This document shows positions 27,179 through 35,943 of a stretch of 64,000 nucleotides of DNA, piece by piece. Location of the stretch: assembly GCA_020638955.1 (NCBI GenBank), contig JACKHO010000005.1:372001-436000 (forward strand), in the 5' to 3' direction. A program made the position numbers and the translations under genes. This DNA is from Planctomycetaceae bacterium. GTDB lineage: Bacteria; Planctomycetota; Planctomycetia; Planctomycetales; Planctomycetaceae. The notes under the pieces are model-generated. The model was not told the DNA's origin. It made no database searches and saw nothing but the letters and a program-made list of their open reading frames with translations. Position 1 is the stretch's first letter. Every line of letters starts with the position of its first letter.

Positions 27179-28501
27179 CTAAGCCTTTGCTGGTTCAGCA
27201 GGCGCTTTGGGCTTGTTCTCGGTTGGCTTGGCAGCGGATGCATTGGCGTTTCCAGCCTTGAACAATCGGACAATCAAACCATCGAGTCCGAACCAGGACC
27301 CCGTGGGCATCATGGCAATTCCGAGTAGTGCAATGACCTCAATCATGTTCTTGTTGATGAACAGACTGTGCTCAGGTCCGGGCGGTTGTGGTACCCCCGG
27401 CCAGGGAGGAATGACCAGGTAGAACGACAACAGCAGAATTGCACCACCGACGGCTGCACCCCGGGTTCCCAAACCAATCAGCAACAGGAAGCCGAGAATG
27501 AGCAGTGCCCACATGGGTCTGCTGCTGGCACGGTGCAGTGGCGTGTCTTCGGGAGGCATGGCACCGCGACCAATTTGCTGAATGGTCAGCAACTGAAAAG
27601 CATCTTTCTTCAAGTCGGTGTCAATCGATTTCACCGGACCAACAACCTCAGCCCGAGTAATGTCGACCTTCTTCTTTAGCATGGCGGCATGGTCGAACTG
27701 GTAATCGATTTTTGCTTTGGCGAGTGCCTCTTCGTATTCCTGCAGCAGGTCCTTGTACTCCTGGATTTTTCCGTACTGCAAGTTGGTCTGAATACCATTT
27801 TCTTCCGAGGCAGTGGTCGTCCCCATGACCGGGGTGAACGACCCTTTTTCGTTCTTGACCGCCGACGCCCCGACCATTTCTGGATTTCCGCGCAGATGCG
27901 CTGCAAGCTTTTGTCGGTAGGACACCTTGCGCGAAGCGTCAATGAGTTTGCCAATTTCAACTCGGACATCCTTGGCTTCTTTTGGAACTAACTCCAACAG
28001 ATCTTTTTCCTCACTTGGGGTGACTGGCTGGAGTGCGGTCATTTTCTGGCTGTCTGCGTCGTACTTGAACACGACAGGGAGGGATGCCAGGTCAACATCA
28101 GCTGGCAGCGGGCCAATCTCGCGTGACGTCGGCACGATAATGGGATCCGCATTCGGATCGTTCAGGCCTTTGGCCGTTCCATCCAACAGTCTGTTCAGTG
28201 CTGCCTGCTGGTTTTCATCCAAGCCATAATGGGCGATGAACCGGTCGCGCCAGTTGTTCCAGTCAGTCGAAACGTTGCCGTAGTCCAGTAGTTTGAGGCC
28301 ATCGGGATCGCCGGTCATGTTCCGGAACGTTTCACGGAACGGGCCTTGAGCATTTCGCAGATAGCCTTCTGCCGTCCAGGGATCGGGCCCGCTGAGTGAG
28401 TCGAGCTTCCACAGCCCTTCGTACAGAAACTGCCACCCAATCGAAAGTCGCAGGGCGATAATAAGAACGATGGCAATGACAGGAATTCGTCGACTATCCA
28501 C
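27179..28501 (-). CDS. DoxX-like membrane protein with ~300-residue insert
   Basis: A 440-residue protein. The first membrane helix (IPVIAIVLIIALRLSIGWQFLYEGL) carries the usual DoxX/TQO pattern, and the remaining three helices are at about residues 330-347, 350-366 and 385-400. Between them lies a large soluble insert of ~300 residues with helical, charged and coiled-coil-like stretches (EYKDLLQEYEEALAKAKIDY). The tail is alanine/proline/lysine rich. GTG start with AAGGA upstream. The insert faces the side opposite to the helix 1 N-terminus and could recruit partners. It sits between apbE and the glycosyltransferase in one operon. Confidence 0.75.
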   Translation of the reverse strand: MDSRRIPVIAIVLIIALRLSIGWQFLYEGLWKLDSLSGPDPWTAEGYLRNAQGPFRETFRNMTGDPDGLKLLDYGNVSTDWNNWRDRFIAHYGLDENQQAALNRLLDGTAKGLNDPNADPIIVPTSREIGPLPADVDLASLPVVFKYDADSQKMTALQPVTPSEEKDLLELVPKEAKDVRVEIGKLIDASRKVSYRQKLAAHLRGNPEMVGASAVKNEKGSFTPVMGTTTASEENGIQTNLQYGKIQEYKDLLQEYEEALAKAKIDYQFDHAAMLKKKVDITRAEVVGPVKSIDTDLKKDAFQLLTIQQIGRGAMPPEDTPLHRASSRPMWALLILGFLLLIGLGTRGAAVGGAILLLSFYLVIPPWPGVPQPPGPEHSLFINKNMIEVIALLGIAMMPTGSWFGLDGLIVRLFKAGNANASAAKPTENKPKAPAEPAKA

Positions 28502-28578
28502 GGCAGGCAGATTCCTTATCCCAATGAACGCAGGCGGGACATATTCGGGGCTGACGCAACTCCACGTCGGGCCTCAGA

Positions 28579-29649
28579 TTATGGTTCAAAAAACAGGTGA
28601 GTTTCCGGAATGTTTCGGACGACAGGTGCGAGTGTCCGTGTTCCTTGAGGAATGGGGACAAGAATGGCACCAATCTCAGGGTGATCATCGCAATACGACG
28701 AAGCGTTGTCGAGTCCCATGACGTAGAACGCGGTTGAGAGTGCGTCTGCTTCTGCGGCTGTAGGGGCCACAACCGTTACAGAAAGCAGCTCATCGCAGGG
28801 ATATCCGGTTCTGGGGTCAATAATATGCCCATAACGCTGCCCTTCGTGTCGGAAGAACTGAACATTTGAACCACTCGTCGACAGGGCTTGGTTCGACAAA
28901 ACGAGCGTGGCCAGCCGCTTGCTGTTGAAGAGCGGATTCTTAATCCCGACCGACCAACCGTCGGCTCCATTGTGTCCGCCCTGTGCACGAATACTGCTGT
29001 AGCCACCATGGACCATGTACTCGTCGACGCCGCCTTTCGCCAGTTCATCAGCCACAACGTCAATGGCATACCCCTTACCAATCGCGCCGAGATCAAAGCC
29101 AATTTCCAATGGCGGCGTGCCCGTTCCCTTCAGCTCAAATGAAATCGCTAGCTCGTCTCGATTGAAACGCACATGCTCCAGCCCGCACCAGCTTTTGGCC
29201 TGTGCGATTTCTTCGTCACGTGGCACACGTCCGTTTTGTCGACACGTGCGCCACAGCGCTGCCAGTGGACGAGTGACCGGATCAAAACAGCCATCCGTTC
29301 GGCGATACAACTCGGCGCATTGTTCGAGTAAGCCAAACACTTCAGCAGACATCGGATGCCATTCGCCCGAGGCGGCCATCCGATTGAGTTGGTTCAGCTC
29401 GCTGTCGTCGCGAAAAATTGTCAGGCGACGATCCAGTTCGTACACCCGTTCAAATGCACTCGACGCCGTCATCACCTCTTCCGTCGCACCGGGATTGAGG
29501 ATGACGCTCCAGGTACACGCCATGGCGCGAGTTTCCAAACGGACAGAGTCTCCGGAGGCGGGCGGCTTCCTGGGAGCTTCGTCCGGCTCAGGCGCGGCAT
29601 TGAACACTTCGCCTGACAGGAACTGACGTCGATTTGCTTCGCGGGTCAT
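28579..29649 (-). CDS. apbE: FAD:protein FMN transferase ApbE
   Basis: A 356-residue flavin transferase, which covalently attaches FMN to Thr/Ser of target proteins using FAD. Key motifs are AMACTWSVIL, the HPMSAEVF region, GFDLGAIGKGYAID and VHGGYSSIRAQG, then SNQALSTSGS and HIIDPRTGYP. The N-terminus has a weak Tat-like RRQFLSG but no clear lipobox. Its ATG overlaps the upstream quinone-reductase stop (ATGA). The substrate could be a membrane redox partner; none with a flavinylation motif was seen here. Confidence 0.92.
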   Translation of the reverse strand: MTREANRRQFLSGEVFNAAPEPDEAPRKPPASGDSVRLETRAMACTWSVILNPGATEEVMTASSAFERVYELDRRLTIFRDDSELNQLNRMAASGEWHPMSAEVFGLLEQCAELYRRTDGCFDPVTRPLAALWRTCRQNGRVPRDEEIAQAKSWCGLEHVRFNRDELAISFELKGTGTPPLEIGFDLGAIGKGYAIDVVADELAKGGVDEYMVHGGYSSIRAQGGHNGADGWSVGIKNPLFNSKRLATLVLSNQALSTSGSNVQFFRHEGQRYGHIIDPRTGYPCDELLSVTVVAPTAAEADALSTAFYVMGLDNASSYCDDHPEIGAILVPIPQGTRTLAPVVRNIPETHLFFEP

Positions 29650-30644
29650 GGCAGGACGACAATTTTTCCGGTGAGCGTGCCCGCCTTTTGCAGCGTGTTG
29701 GCTTCCTGCAGTGCGTGTGCGGCGGCTGCGTCATCCAAGGAAAACTCTTTGCCAACCAGAGCTTTCCATTTCTTCTGTTGTGCCCAGAAGTTCATTTCAT
29801 CAGCAGCTGCCTGCTGCTCAGCCTGCGAAGCATTGAACATTGCAAAGCCAATCAGCTTCAGGTCGTTGACGTAAAACGGACCGAGGGTGAAGGACAGTTT
29901 CGCATCGCGTCCGGCCATCACCACAATGCGGCCCCGTTTCTTCATGTGGCCAATCGAACGCTCAATGGTCGGCTCGCGTTGAGTCTCCCACCAGAAGTCG
30001 AGACCGCCGTTTGGTTCCGCAAACGCCTTGATTTCCTCTTCCAGCGTGGGAGATTTGTAATCAACGACAACATCGGCTCCGAGGTCGCGGCAGAGTTGTC
30101 GCTTCTCTTCGGTTCCGGCGGTGGTCATGACTTTCGCTCCTGCTGCTTTGGCGAACTGAATGACCATCGAACCGACACCGCCGGTTCCGCCGTTGACGAA
30201 CAAATACTCACCAGCCTTGAGGTTCCCGTGTAGAAACAGTCCCAGGTGGGCAGTCATCCCCACCAGCGACGCAGCGGCAGCGTCGGTGTCGGTCAGTTCG
30301 TCGGGCGTGGCGTACAGCCAACCAGGATCAACCGCAATGTACTCGGCGAACGTCCCCTGCCGACCGAACAGGCTCTGATTCGTGCCCCATACCCGATCTC
30401 CCACCTTAAATTTGGTGACCTTGCCACCAACCGCTGTGATTTCACCCGCCAAATCACAGCCCGGGATGTAAGGAAACTTCTGAGCCATGGGAATGGTGCC
30501 CGACCGAATGTACGTGTCGATGGGGTTGAGCGACGCCGCCCGAATTCGCACGAGAACTTCATCGGGCCCAGGCTCAGGTGTAGGAAGTTCGCCGACGGTA
30601 ATTTGTTCCGGTGCCCCGGTCGCCGTAATGTACGCAGCACGCAT
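29646..30644 (-). CDS. NADPH:quinone oxidoreductase / zinc-type MDR alcohol dehydrogenase family
   Basis: A 332-residue medium-chain dehydrogenase/reductase of the quinone oxidoreductase type. The N-terminal GroES-like part (ITVGELPTPEPGPDEVLVRI) and the Rossmann region (GGTGGVGSMVIQFAKAAGAK) are typical, and no zinc-binding cysteine cluster is seen. ATG 30644 is supported by TGAGG about 8 nt upstream; the start at 30713 adds an implausible N-terminus. It is the first gene of a four-gene minus-strand operon and overlaps apbE by 4 bp. Confidence 0.88.
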   Translation of the reverse strand: MRAAYITATGAPEQITVGELPTPEPGPDEVLVRIRAASLNPIDTYIRSGTIPMAQKFPYIPGCDLAGEITAVGGKVTKFKVGDRVWGTNQSLFGRQGTFAEYIAVDPGWLYATPDELTDTDAAAASLVGMTAHLGLFLHGNLKAGEYLFVNGGTGGVGSMVIQFAKAAGAKVMTTAGTEEKRQLCRDLGADVVVDYKSPTLEEEIKAFAEPNGGLDFWWETQREPTIERSIGHMKKRGRIVVMAGRDAKLSFTLGPFYVNDLKLIGFAMFNASQAEQQAAADEMNFWAQQKKWKALVGKEFSLDDAAAAHALQEANTLQKAGTLTGKIVVLP

Positions 30645-30794
30645 GAGTCGAACCTCAATACCTGTGTTGATAAACTGTGCACTAATGTTGTCCGTCCTGT
30701 CATGGTAATCCATGCCGAGGCTGATCCCAATCCACTCGAAATCCGGCCACGTTCCCGAATCAGTTTCATTCCGGGAAACTCAGGCGAACACACT

Positions 30795-31397
30795 ATGCGA
30801 ATTATTGCGGGGCGCTTCCGGCGTCGAATTCTGTTGACCAACCCTGGGAACACGACACGGCCCATTACCGACCGTGTCAAAGAGTGTTTGTTCGAAAGGA
30901 TTAGTCAGCGGTGCCAGGGAGCCAAAGTCGCCGACGTCTTTGCCGGCACGGGAACCATTGGCCTGGAAGCACTGTCACGGGGTGCCCAAAGCGTCGTGTT
31001 CGTTGAAAAAGACCGACGTGCCATTGATTTGATGCGCGAGAATGTGGCCACTCTGGGCTGCGAAGAAGAGACGCTCGTCTGGCCGGCGAACGTCCTCCGC
31101 TGTTCGTTTCGACCAAAAGGAGGCAACGAACGGTTTCTCCCGTTGAGCCTGATTTTCTTCGATCCGCCGTACAAAATGGTTCCGGACATCGTGCCGGAAT
31201 CCCCGCTCTGGCTCTCGTTACGACGCCTTGCCCGTGACGAAATCTCCGCTGAAAACGCGACCCTCGTGCTGCGTACACCCGAACGTGCTCAATTCGAAAT
31301 CCCACCGGAATGGCAAGTCGAGTGGACCATTGAAATGTCCAACATGGTCGTGTCCGTTTGTCGCAAGCAACCAGCGACTATCCCTTCTGCAGATTAA
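30795..31397 (+). CDS. rsmD: 16S rRNA (guanine966-N2)-methyltransferase RsmD
   Basis: A 200-residue class I SAM methyltransferase. The RsmD start MRIIAGRFRRR is present, followed by TRPITDRVKECLFE, the SAM-binding motif DVFAGTGTIGLEALSRGA and the catalytic FFDPPYK motif. It modifies the small-subunit rRNA. ATG 30795 is used; the frame reaching back to 30246 runs antisense through the oxidoreductase. It is divergent from that operon, and its 3' end overlaps a minus-strand open frame at 31378-31575. Confidence 0.92.
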   Translation: MRIIAGRFRRRILLTNPGNTTRPITDRVKECLFERISQRCQGAKVADVFAGTGTIGLEALSRGAQSVVFVEKDRRAIDLMRENVATLGCEEETLVWPANVLRCSFRPKGGNERFLPLSLIFFDPPYKMVPDIVPESPLWLSLRRLARDEISAENATLVLRTPERAQFEIPPEWQVEWTIEMSNMVVSVCRKQPATIPSAD

Positions 31398-31575
31398 TCT
31401 CACCGAAAGTCATGTAGACCAGCGTCGGACCAGCGGGACCTCGATACGCACCGTTGGCCAACCGCACTGCTAAGGCCGTGAACTCCCTGGGCTCCTTCTT
31501 CGTGTACTGCGAAAGGTCACTCGGAAAAAGTGCCAGAGGTGATGATTCATGAAGTAGCCCATCACGTAACGAACA
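31378..31575 (-). pseudogene. Possible decayed gene remnant in frame with the aldolase-like gene
   Basis: Immediately after the TAG stop of the upstream minus-strand gene (31576-31578) the same frame stays open for 65 codons until 31378. The segment reads like normal protein (FPSDLSQYTKKEPREFTALA, then NGAYRGPAGPTLVYMTFGEI). No in-frame start is available. A second frame just upstream, with RYVMGYFMNHHLWHFF, would join it if one base changed in a T5 run near the junction. This suggests either a frameshifted gene remnant or a readthrough extension. It overlaps the last 20 bp of rsmD on the other strand. Confidence 0.3.
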
Positions 31576-32733
31576 CTAATCACCCAGTTCCCTGCGTAGC
31601 CGTTCACGATGGTAGGCCAGGCGTTCTTCCGAGGTCATCTGGGCCAGTGGAACTGTCGGCGCGGTTGACGTGTGTGAACTGGCAGGTCGCTTCCTGGCCG
31701 TGGATTCACCGCCGTAGCTCATGGCGTTGTCGGTGACCTGCAAGTCTTCTTCCAAGGGTCTCCACGGTTTGATTTGCAGTGCCTGCAAGACGCCGTGGTA
31801 AGCGCGGACCGCTTCCTCGGGCTGAATTTCTCCGTCGGCAACGCGGCGGAGGAATTCAATGAACGCCAACTGATGTTCGGAGTTATTGATTTTGCGACCA
31901 AACAGTGCCAAACGAGCCCCGTGTTTTTGCGCATCATGCAGAAGCTGAAACGCATCACGCGTGGTGCCGGATGATCCTCCCAGGATACCGACGACCAAAT
32001 GTGGATCGTACTGCACCAGGTCTTCAAGAGCTGCGGGGCCTGGATACGGAATCTTCAGGAAGACAGGCCGCCCGGCCGCTGGTACGCCGGCCAGTGTGCG
32101 GGCAATGACGTCGTTGATGAAATGCGGCAGCAACTCGGGCGATACCGCATGCGGCATGTTCGGATTAAAGACCTCGAGGAAGTGCCGGAAACCTTTCCGT
32201 TCGGCTTCTTCACGGAACAGCTTGTACGCGTTGAGCGTTTCGAGGTCGAGTTCACAGTTGTTGTTGAACGTAACCGAGTAGAGGCCCAGGTCGACGCCCT
32301 GTCCGCGTTCGTCGTCCCCGCATTCAACCTTGCCACACTGTGCCTGATCGATACTCACTGTACGAAATGGCTTGGCTGGTGCTTTCCCAATAACACTGCC
32401 GCGAAAGACATGGATGTCCGTGGTGTCGTTCGCGCGGACGGCGGGGGTGACGTGTGAGTCATCGAACAACCGTTCCCGCAGTACGAGCTGATCACTCGTA
32501 CTGGCAGACATCAGCACAATGTCAACGGCCCCTTGTTGAATGACCTGTCGGATTTGCTCCCGATATTCGGCCAAGGTTCGCTGACGCACTTCCGCATCGT
32601 GCCGTTCCGGAGATTTCCCCGGCGCACCAATTCCAAACGCCATATCAGCGTCTTTGGCGTCAGCAATAATGAATTCACGACAACCAGTCGGGTCAGCGTG
32701 GATGGCAGCAAGTTTGCGGTCGAGAGACTTCAT
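31576..32733 (-). CDS. Conserved TIM-barrel aldolase-like protein
   Basis: A 385-residue protein without a signal peptide. Barrel-like segments such as VDIVLMSASTSDQLVLRERL, GLYSVTFNNNCELDLETLNA, GRPVFLKIPYPGPAALEDL and VVGILGGSSGTTRDAF resemble class I aldolases of the DeoC/LacD/fructose-bisphosphate type, with the lysine in FLKIPYPG a candidate Schiff-base residue. The C-terminal ~60 residues are low-complexity (ARKRPASSHTSTAPTVPL) then helical. I do not recognise a named family. It may be an aldolase or isomerase of a sugar pathway. Confidence 0.5.
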   Translation of the reverse strand: MKSLDRKLAAIHADPTGCREFIIADAKDADMAFGIGAPGKSPERHDAEVRQRTLAEYREQIRQVIQQGAVDIVLMSASTSDQLVLRERLFDDSHVTPAVRANDTTDIHVFRGSVIGKAPAKPFRTVSIDQAQCGKVECGDDERGQGVDLGLYSVTFNNNCELDLETLNAYKLFREEAERKGFRHFLEVFNPNMPHAVSPELLPHFINDVIARTLAGVPAAGRPVFLKIPYPGPAALEDLVQYDPHLVVGILGGSSGTTRDAFQLLHDAQKHGARLALFGRKINNSEHQLAFIEFLRRVADGEIQPEEAVRAYHGVLQALQIKPWRPLEEDLQVTDNAMSYGGESTARKRPASSHTSTAPTVPLAQMTSEERLAYHRERLRRELGD

Positions 32734-32900
32734 GTCGCACTGTTGTCAGGCATGGAATACATTTCTCAGCCCGTAATAGACTCGACTGAGCGGAATTTGC
32801 CAACAGCGGATTCGCCTGATCCGTCGGCAGCGTGATTTCAATCGCAAAATGTGAATGTTTTTTGATCTGAACCTCCCAAGAGCGGCGTTCGCCACGCATC

Positions 32901-33476
32901 ATGAGCAAACAAAAAGCAAAGTCCGTCGATGATTTGAGTCACCTCGATGCTGACATCAAGGTGCAGAACGGTCGTAATGGGGTCGTCGTGCGGATCCCTG
33001 CAGGGCGTTTGCTGGGCAGTTTTCTGCTGATTGTCGGAATCTTCTCGTTCCTGTTCGTCATCGGGGTGATGGAACTGCTCCCCTGGCTGTCCAAGATTTT
33101 CGCTGGCTGCCTGCTACTGAGCGTTCTCGCGTTCATCAAGGCACTGTTTGTGCTGGCGACAGTTTTGGTTTTCTGGATGACGATTTACATCATGACGCGA
33201 GAGTTCATTTTGTCGCGAGAACTTGAAGCCAATGGAAACGGCATTCGTCTGAAAGAAAGCTGCCTGGGAATGAGTTGGACCACGACATACGCATGGGACG
33301 ACGTTCAGCAAATTGCTGTACGGCGGTTCGGCTACGTCAAACAGAAGAAGCGAAAACGACCGACGTACGCAGTCGTGCTTTCGGCCAATGGAAAGCACAA
33401 ACGTGTCGTTTGTTTCCTGTCCGAAGAAAAGGCCAAGGAAATTGTTTCGGCAATCAAATCGGTGCGTCGACGTTAA
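32901..33476 (+). CDS. Membrane protein with PH-like C-terminal domain, unknown function
   Basis: A 191-residue protein. The N-terminal 35 residues are hydrophilic (MSKQKAKSVDDLSHLDADIK), followed by three hydrophobic segments (LLGSFLLIVGIFSFLFVIGV, IFAGCLLLSVLAFIKALFVL, ATVLVFWMTIYIM). The C-terminal part (FILSRELEANGNGIRLKESC, TYAWDDVQQIAV, TYAVVLSANGKHKRVVCF) resembles a PH-like barrel. No recognised family member. It faces the DUF4190-type gene convergently. Confidence 0.6.
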   Translation: MSKQKAKSVDDLSHLDADIKVQNGRNGVVVRIPAGRLLGSFLLIVGIFSFLFVIGVMELLPWLSKIFAGCLLLSVLAFIKALFVLATVLVFWMTIYIMTREFILSRELEANGNGIRLKESCLGMSWTTTYAWDDVQQIAVRRFGYVKQKKRKRPTYAVVLSANGKHKRVVCFLSEEKAKEIVSAIKSVRRR

Positions 33477-33494
33477 GCGGACACCCGTACGAGG

Positions 33495-33833
33495 CTATCT
33501 TCCCGCTTCCGCCGCCATGGCGACAATCATCAGAATGAGAAACGCTCCCCACACCAGGGTGAAGAAGCCACCCATGACAATTCCGATGTAGGCGTGCACG
33601 GCGCCTTTCGTTTCGGGATGTCGGGCGCGGTGTTTCAGCCCCATAATGCCCAACACGACACCAGCGATTCCCAGAATGAGTCCCAACAGGGGAAACAGCG
33701 AGAAGAGGCCACAGTAGTAGGCCGCCAGCGCAGCAGGATTCTTGTAGGGAATTAGTCCACCGGTTGAATCACCGCGGGGTTCGTCCTCGTAGTCTTCGTC
33801 ATCGAACTCGTCGTCGTCAACGTACCTGGCCAT
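33495..33833 (-). CDS. DUF4190-type small membrane protein
   Basis: A 112-residue protein. An acidic N-terminal stretch (MARYVDDDEFDDEDYEDE) is followed by two membrane segments: AALAAYYCGLFSLFPLLGLI with GIAGVVLGIMGL, then AYIGIVMGGFFTLVWGAFLIL. This matches small DUF4190-like membrane proteins. ATG 33833 has GAGAG upstream. Function unknown. It lies 18 bp from the stop of the PH-like gene (convergent). Confidence 0.7.
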   Translation of the reverse strand: MARYVDDDEFDDEDYEDEPRGDSTGGLIPYKNPAALAAYYCGLFSLFPLLGLILGIAGVVLGIMGLKHRARHPETKGAVHAYIGIVMGGFFTLVWGAFLILMIVAMAAEAGR

Positions 33834-33921
33834 CAGAATCTCTCGACTTCATGTACTACAAAAACGCCCGGCGCAGCTTGCGACCGAACAAAGGCGGTAA
33901 GTGTAGCAACAGGTCCGTCGT

Positions 33922-34146
33922 TTAGTTATCTGAAGCCCCGGCATCGCGACACGTAATGAAGTCGAGGAAGCAAATCATCGCGTCGACTTGGGGATTGCCT
34001 GTGTACTTTTTGAGAGTGCGTCGACGAGCTTCTGCTTTCGACCAGCCGTTGCGAATTTCTCGCTGACGTCGCCGTAGTTCCGCCGGTGAGGGAACCGGAT
34101 GAGAGGCATCAGTCCGATGCTGCTTGGAAATGCGTGAAACGGGCAT
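33922..34146 (-). CDS. Small hypothetical protein
   Basis: A 74-residue protein beginning MPVSRISKQHRTDASHPVPS. ATG 34146 is chosen because AGGAGG lies 8 nt upstream, whereas the longer frame to 34206 lacks one. The middle is basic and helical (ELRRRQREIRNGWSKAEARR) and the C-terminus is hydrophobic with one cysteine pair (CFLDFITC). No family is recognised; it looks like a real short gene. It lies upstream of the DUF4190-type gene on the same strand. Confidence 0.55.
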   Translation of the reverse strand: MPVSRISKQHRTDASHPVPSPAELRRRQREIRNGWSKAEARRRTLKKYTGNPQVDAMICFLDFITCRDAGASDN

Positions 34147-34440
34147 GGGGAAAACCTCCTGTTTGCGAATCGTTTGGGGAAACGAGGCGAGTCCAAACAA
34201 CTTCAACGATTGTTTGGAGATGTTGCCTTTTCACAACAAGAGTGCCACACAACACCGCCCAGGCGGCCATTCTTTTTAATCGGAGGACTTGAATCTGGAT
34301 TTGCCAGAGAGCGCAATCGCTACATCAGGAAGAACCGCATTCACCGGAGTGGCGACTGCTCGATTCCGCATCGGAATGCGCAAACAGAGTCGCCGCTTGT
34401 GAATGGACACGACAGGCCAGCGATCATCAAGCGAGGAACG

Positions 34441-35943
34441 TCAGCCGGTTCCCTGCTTCAGGTCGTAGTTTTCCAAATCACGCAGGAACATGGTCATCGA
34501 GACCTGCAGCGTGTTGGGCTGGATTTTCCACTCCGGCTGATCTTCTGTGTACTTGCTGCAATGATCCACCAGCAGGCGATACAGAAATTTGAACAAGTGC
34601 CGTGGCGCGCGGAGTCGATCGAGTTGGCTCACCAGTTCCGCCTGCGAAATGGAATCAGCGAAGAACGACTGCAAATTGGGCGGCTTCTCGGCCAGTTTCG
34701 CACAAGCCCGAATACGGTCATTCGCCACGTCATACAACGCCTGCCCCGTCCACGCCAGCGCCTGCACAAGATTCTGCTTGTCGAGACGCGAACGCTCGTA
34801 GAACTCTGCCTCCTGTCGATTCAGGTAGCCGACTACTGCCGACGGCAATAAAAGTTTGAACGCAATGCCGGGATGCTTCAGGAACTTGTTGTCGAAGATG
34901 GGCCACAGCAAATCGCGGATGCGTTCTGCGTTTCCATTAATCAAATGCGGTTCGTCGACCCGGTCCACAAGCACCACAATGCTGGTGAATCCCAGTGTCT
35001 TGAGAATGGACTGCAACCGCATAATGAGTTCGTAACGGTCATCACCCCGAGCACGACTCGGAACGGGCTGTCCGTTCAGCTCACTCTTGTCGAACTGCAA
35101 CAGGATTTTGCGAAGGTTCGATGTGGCATGATCGATGACGCGAATTTGCCGAGACACGCGCCAGCCCGTCCATTGTGCTCCGACCAGTCGATAGACATAA
35201 GGAATCCAACCCACGGCAATTGCACCCCAGAACCAGCGACTGAACCAGCCAATGCCGGTCTTTTCGCCGAAGTAGTACACGCCGAGGAACGCCAGAATGG
35301 TAATGAACACACCAATCAACAGCGTTTTCCAAGTCGACCAGGTAGTGAATCGCAGTTTGCGACGCAGCGTGGCCCACCGTGTGTCCGGAGCGAGTTCTCG
35401 ATCGTTATCGTAGAACGCGGCGAGGAGCAGCAGGTCTCGCTTCTGCTGGCGCGACAGTCCACTGATTTGCTCCGACCCCAGAGACATTGACGGGAGGTCG
35501 TCGCTCTTGCCGTCATTGCGAACGAGGTCAGCAATTCGGGTAGTGGCGAGGCAGAGAATGGAATCCATGTGATCCCACAACCGCCAGTTCTTCAGCGCCT
35601 TTTCCGGCTTGCGATTCGAACCGGAGAGTCGCTCGCGAAAGTTGTCGAGGAACGCGTTGAAGTCGTCGTACTCAACAATAAACGCCCGCTCGGTGGGATG
35701 GTCGGTGTTGTGCTGAATGAGTTTATTGACAATTTGCAGCCGCAGTGCGGTCTTACCGCTTCCCTGCTCACCAAACACCACCGAGGTCGACGGCGATTTG
35801 GGATCGCCGTAAATCTTGTCCCACGCCGGATGGTGCGTCCCTTCGAGGCAGTGTCCCTTAAACACGTGGTCGGACGCCGCATCTTCCTGGGAAAACGGGT
35901 TTTCAGAAATCCCGAAGTGATCAAGAAACTGATGAACCTTCAT
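34441..35943 (-). CDS. Membrane-anchored P-loop NTPase (ExeA/KAP-like)
   Basis: A 500-residue protein. Its start MKVHQFLDHFGISENPF resembles ExeA/GspA-type AAA proteins. Walker A is GEQGSGKTA at about residues 58-66 and the Walker B region is SIVVLVDRVDE (around residue 322). Two hydrophobic segments (TLLIGVFITILAFLGVYYF and WFWGAIAVGWIPYVYRLV) divide the domain at residues ~208-255, which suggests a KAP/STAND-like membrane NTPase. The C-terminal half is helical. ATG 35943 follows GAAGG. Function unknown; it stands alone. Confidence 0.7.
   Translation of the reverse strand: MKVHQFLDHFGISENPFSQEDAASDHVFKGHCLEGTHHPAWDKIYGDPKSPSTSVVFGEQGSGKTALRLQIVNKLIQHNTDHPTERAFIVEYDDFNAFLDNFRERLSGSNRKPEKALKNWRLWDHMDSILCLATTRIADLVRNDGKSDDLPSMSLGSEQISGLSRQQKRDLLLLAAFYDNDRELAPDTRWATLRRKLRFTTWSTWKTLLIGVFITILAFLGVYYFGEKTGIGWFSRWFWGAIAVGWIPYVYRLVGAQWTGWRVSRQIRVIDHATSNLRKILLQFDKSELNGQPVPSRARGDDRYELIMRLQSILKTLGFTSIVVLVDRVDEPHLINGNAERIRDLLWPIFDNKFLKHPGIAFKLLLPSAVVGYLNRQEAEFYERSRLDKQNLVQALAWTGQALYDVANDRIRACAKLAEKPPNLQSFFADSISQAELVSQLDRLRAPRHLFKFLYRLLVDHCSKYTEDQPEWKIQPNTLQVSMTMFLRDLENYDLKQGTG

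Noticed and set aside
30246..30794. N-terminal extension of rsmD
   Set aside because: It would run antisense through the quinone reductase. RsmD normally begins with the MRIIAGxxRGR-type start found at 30795.
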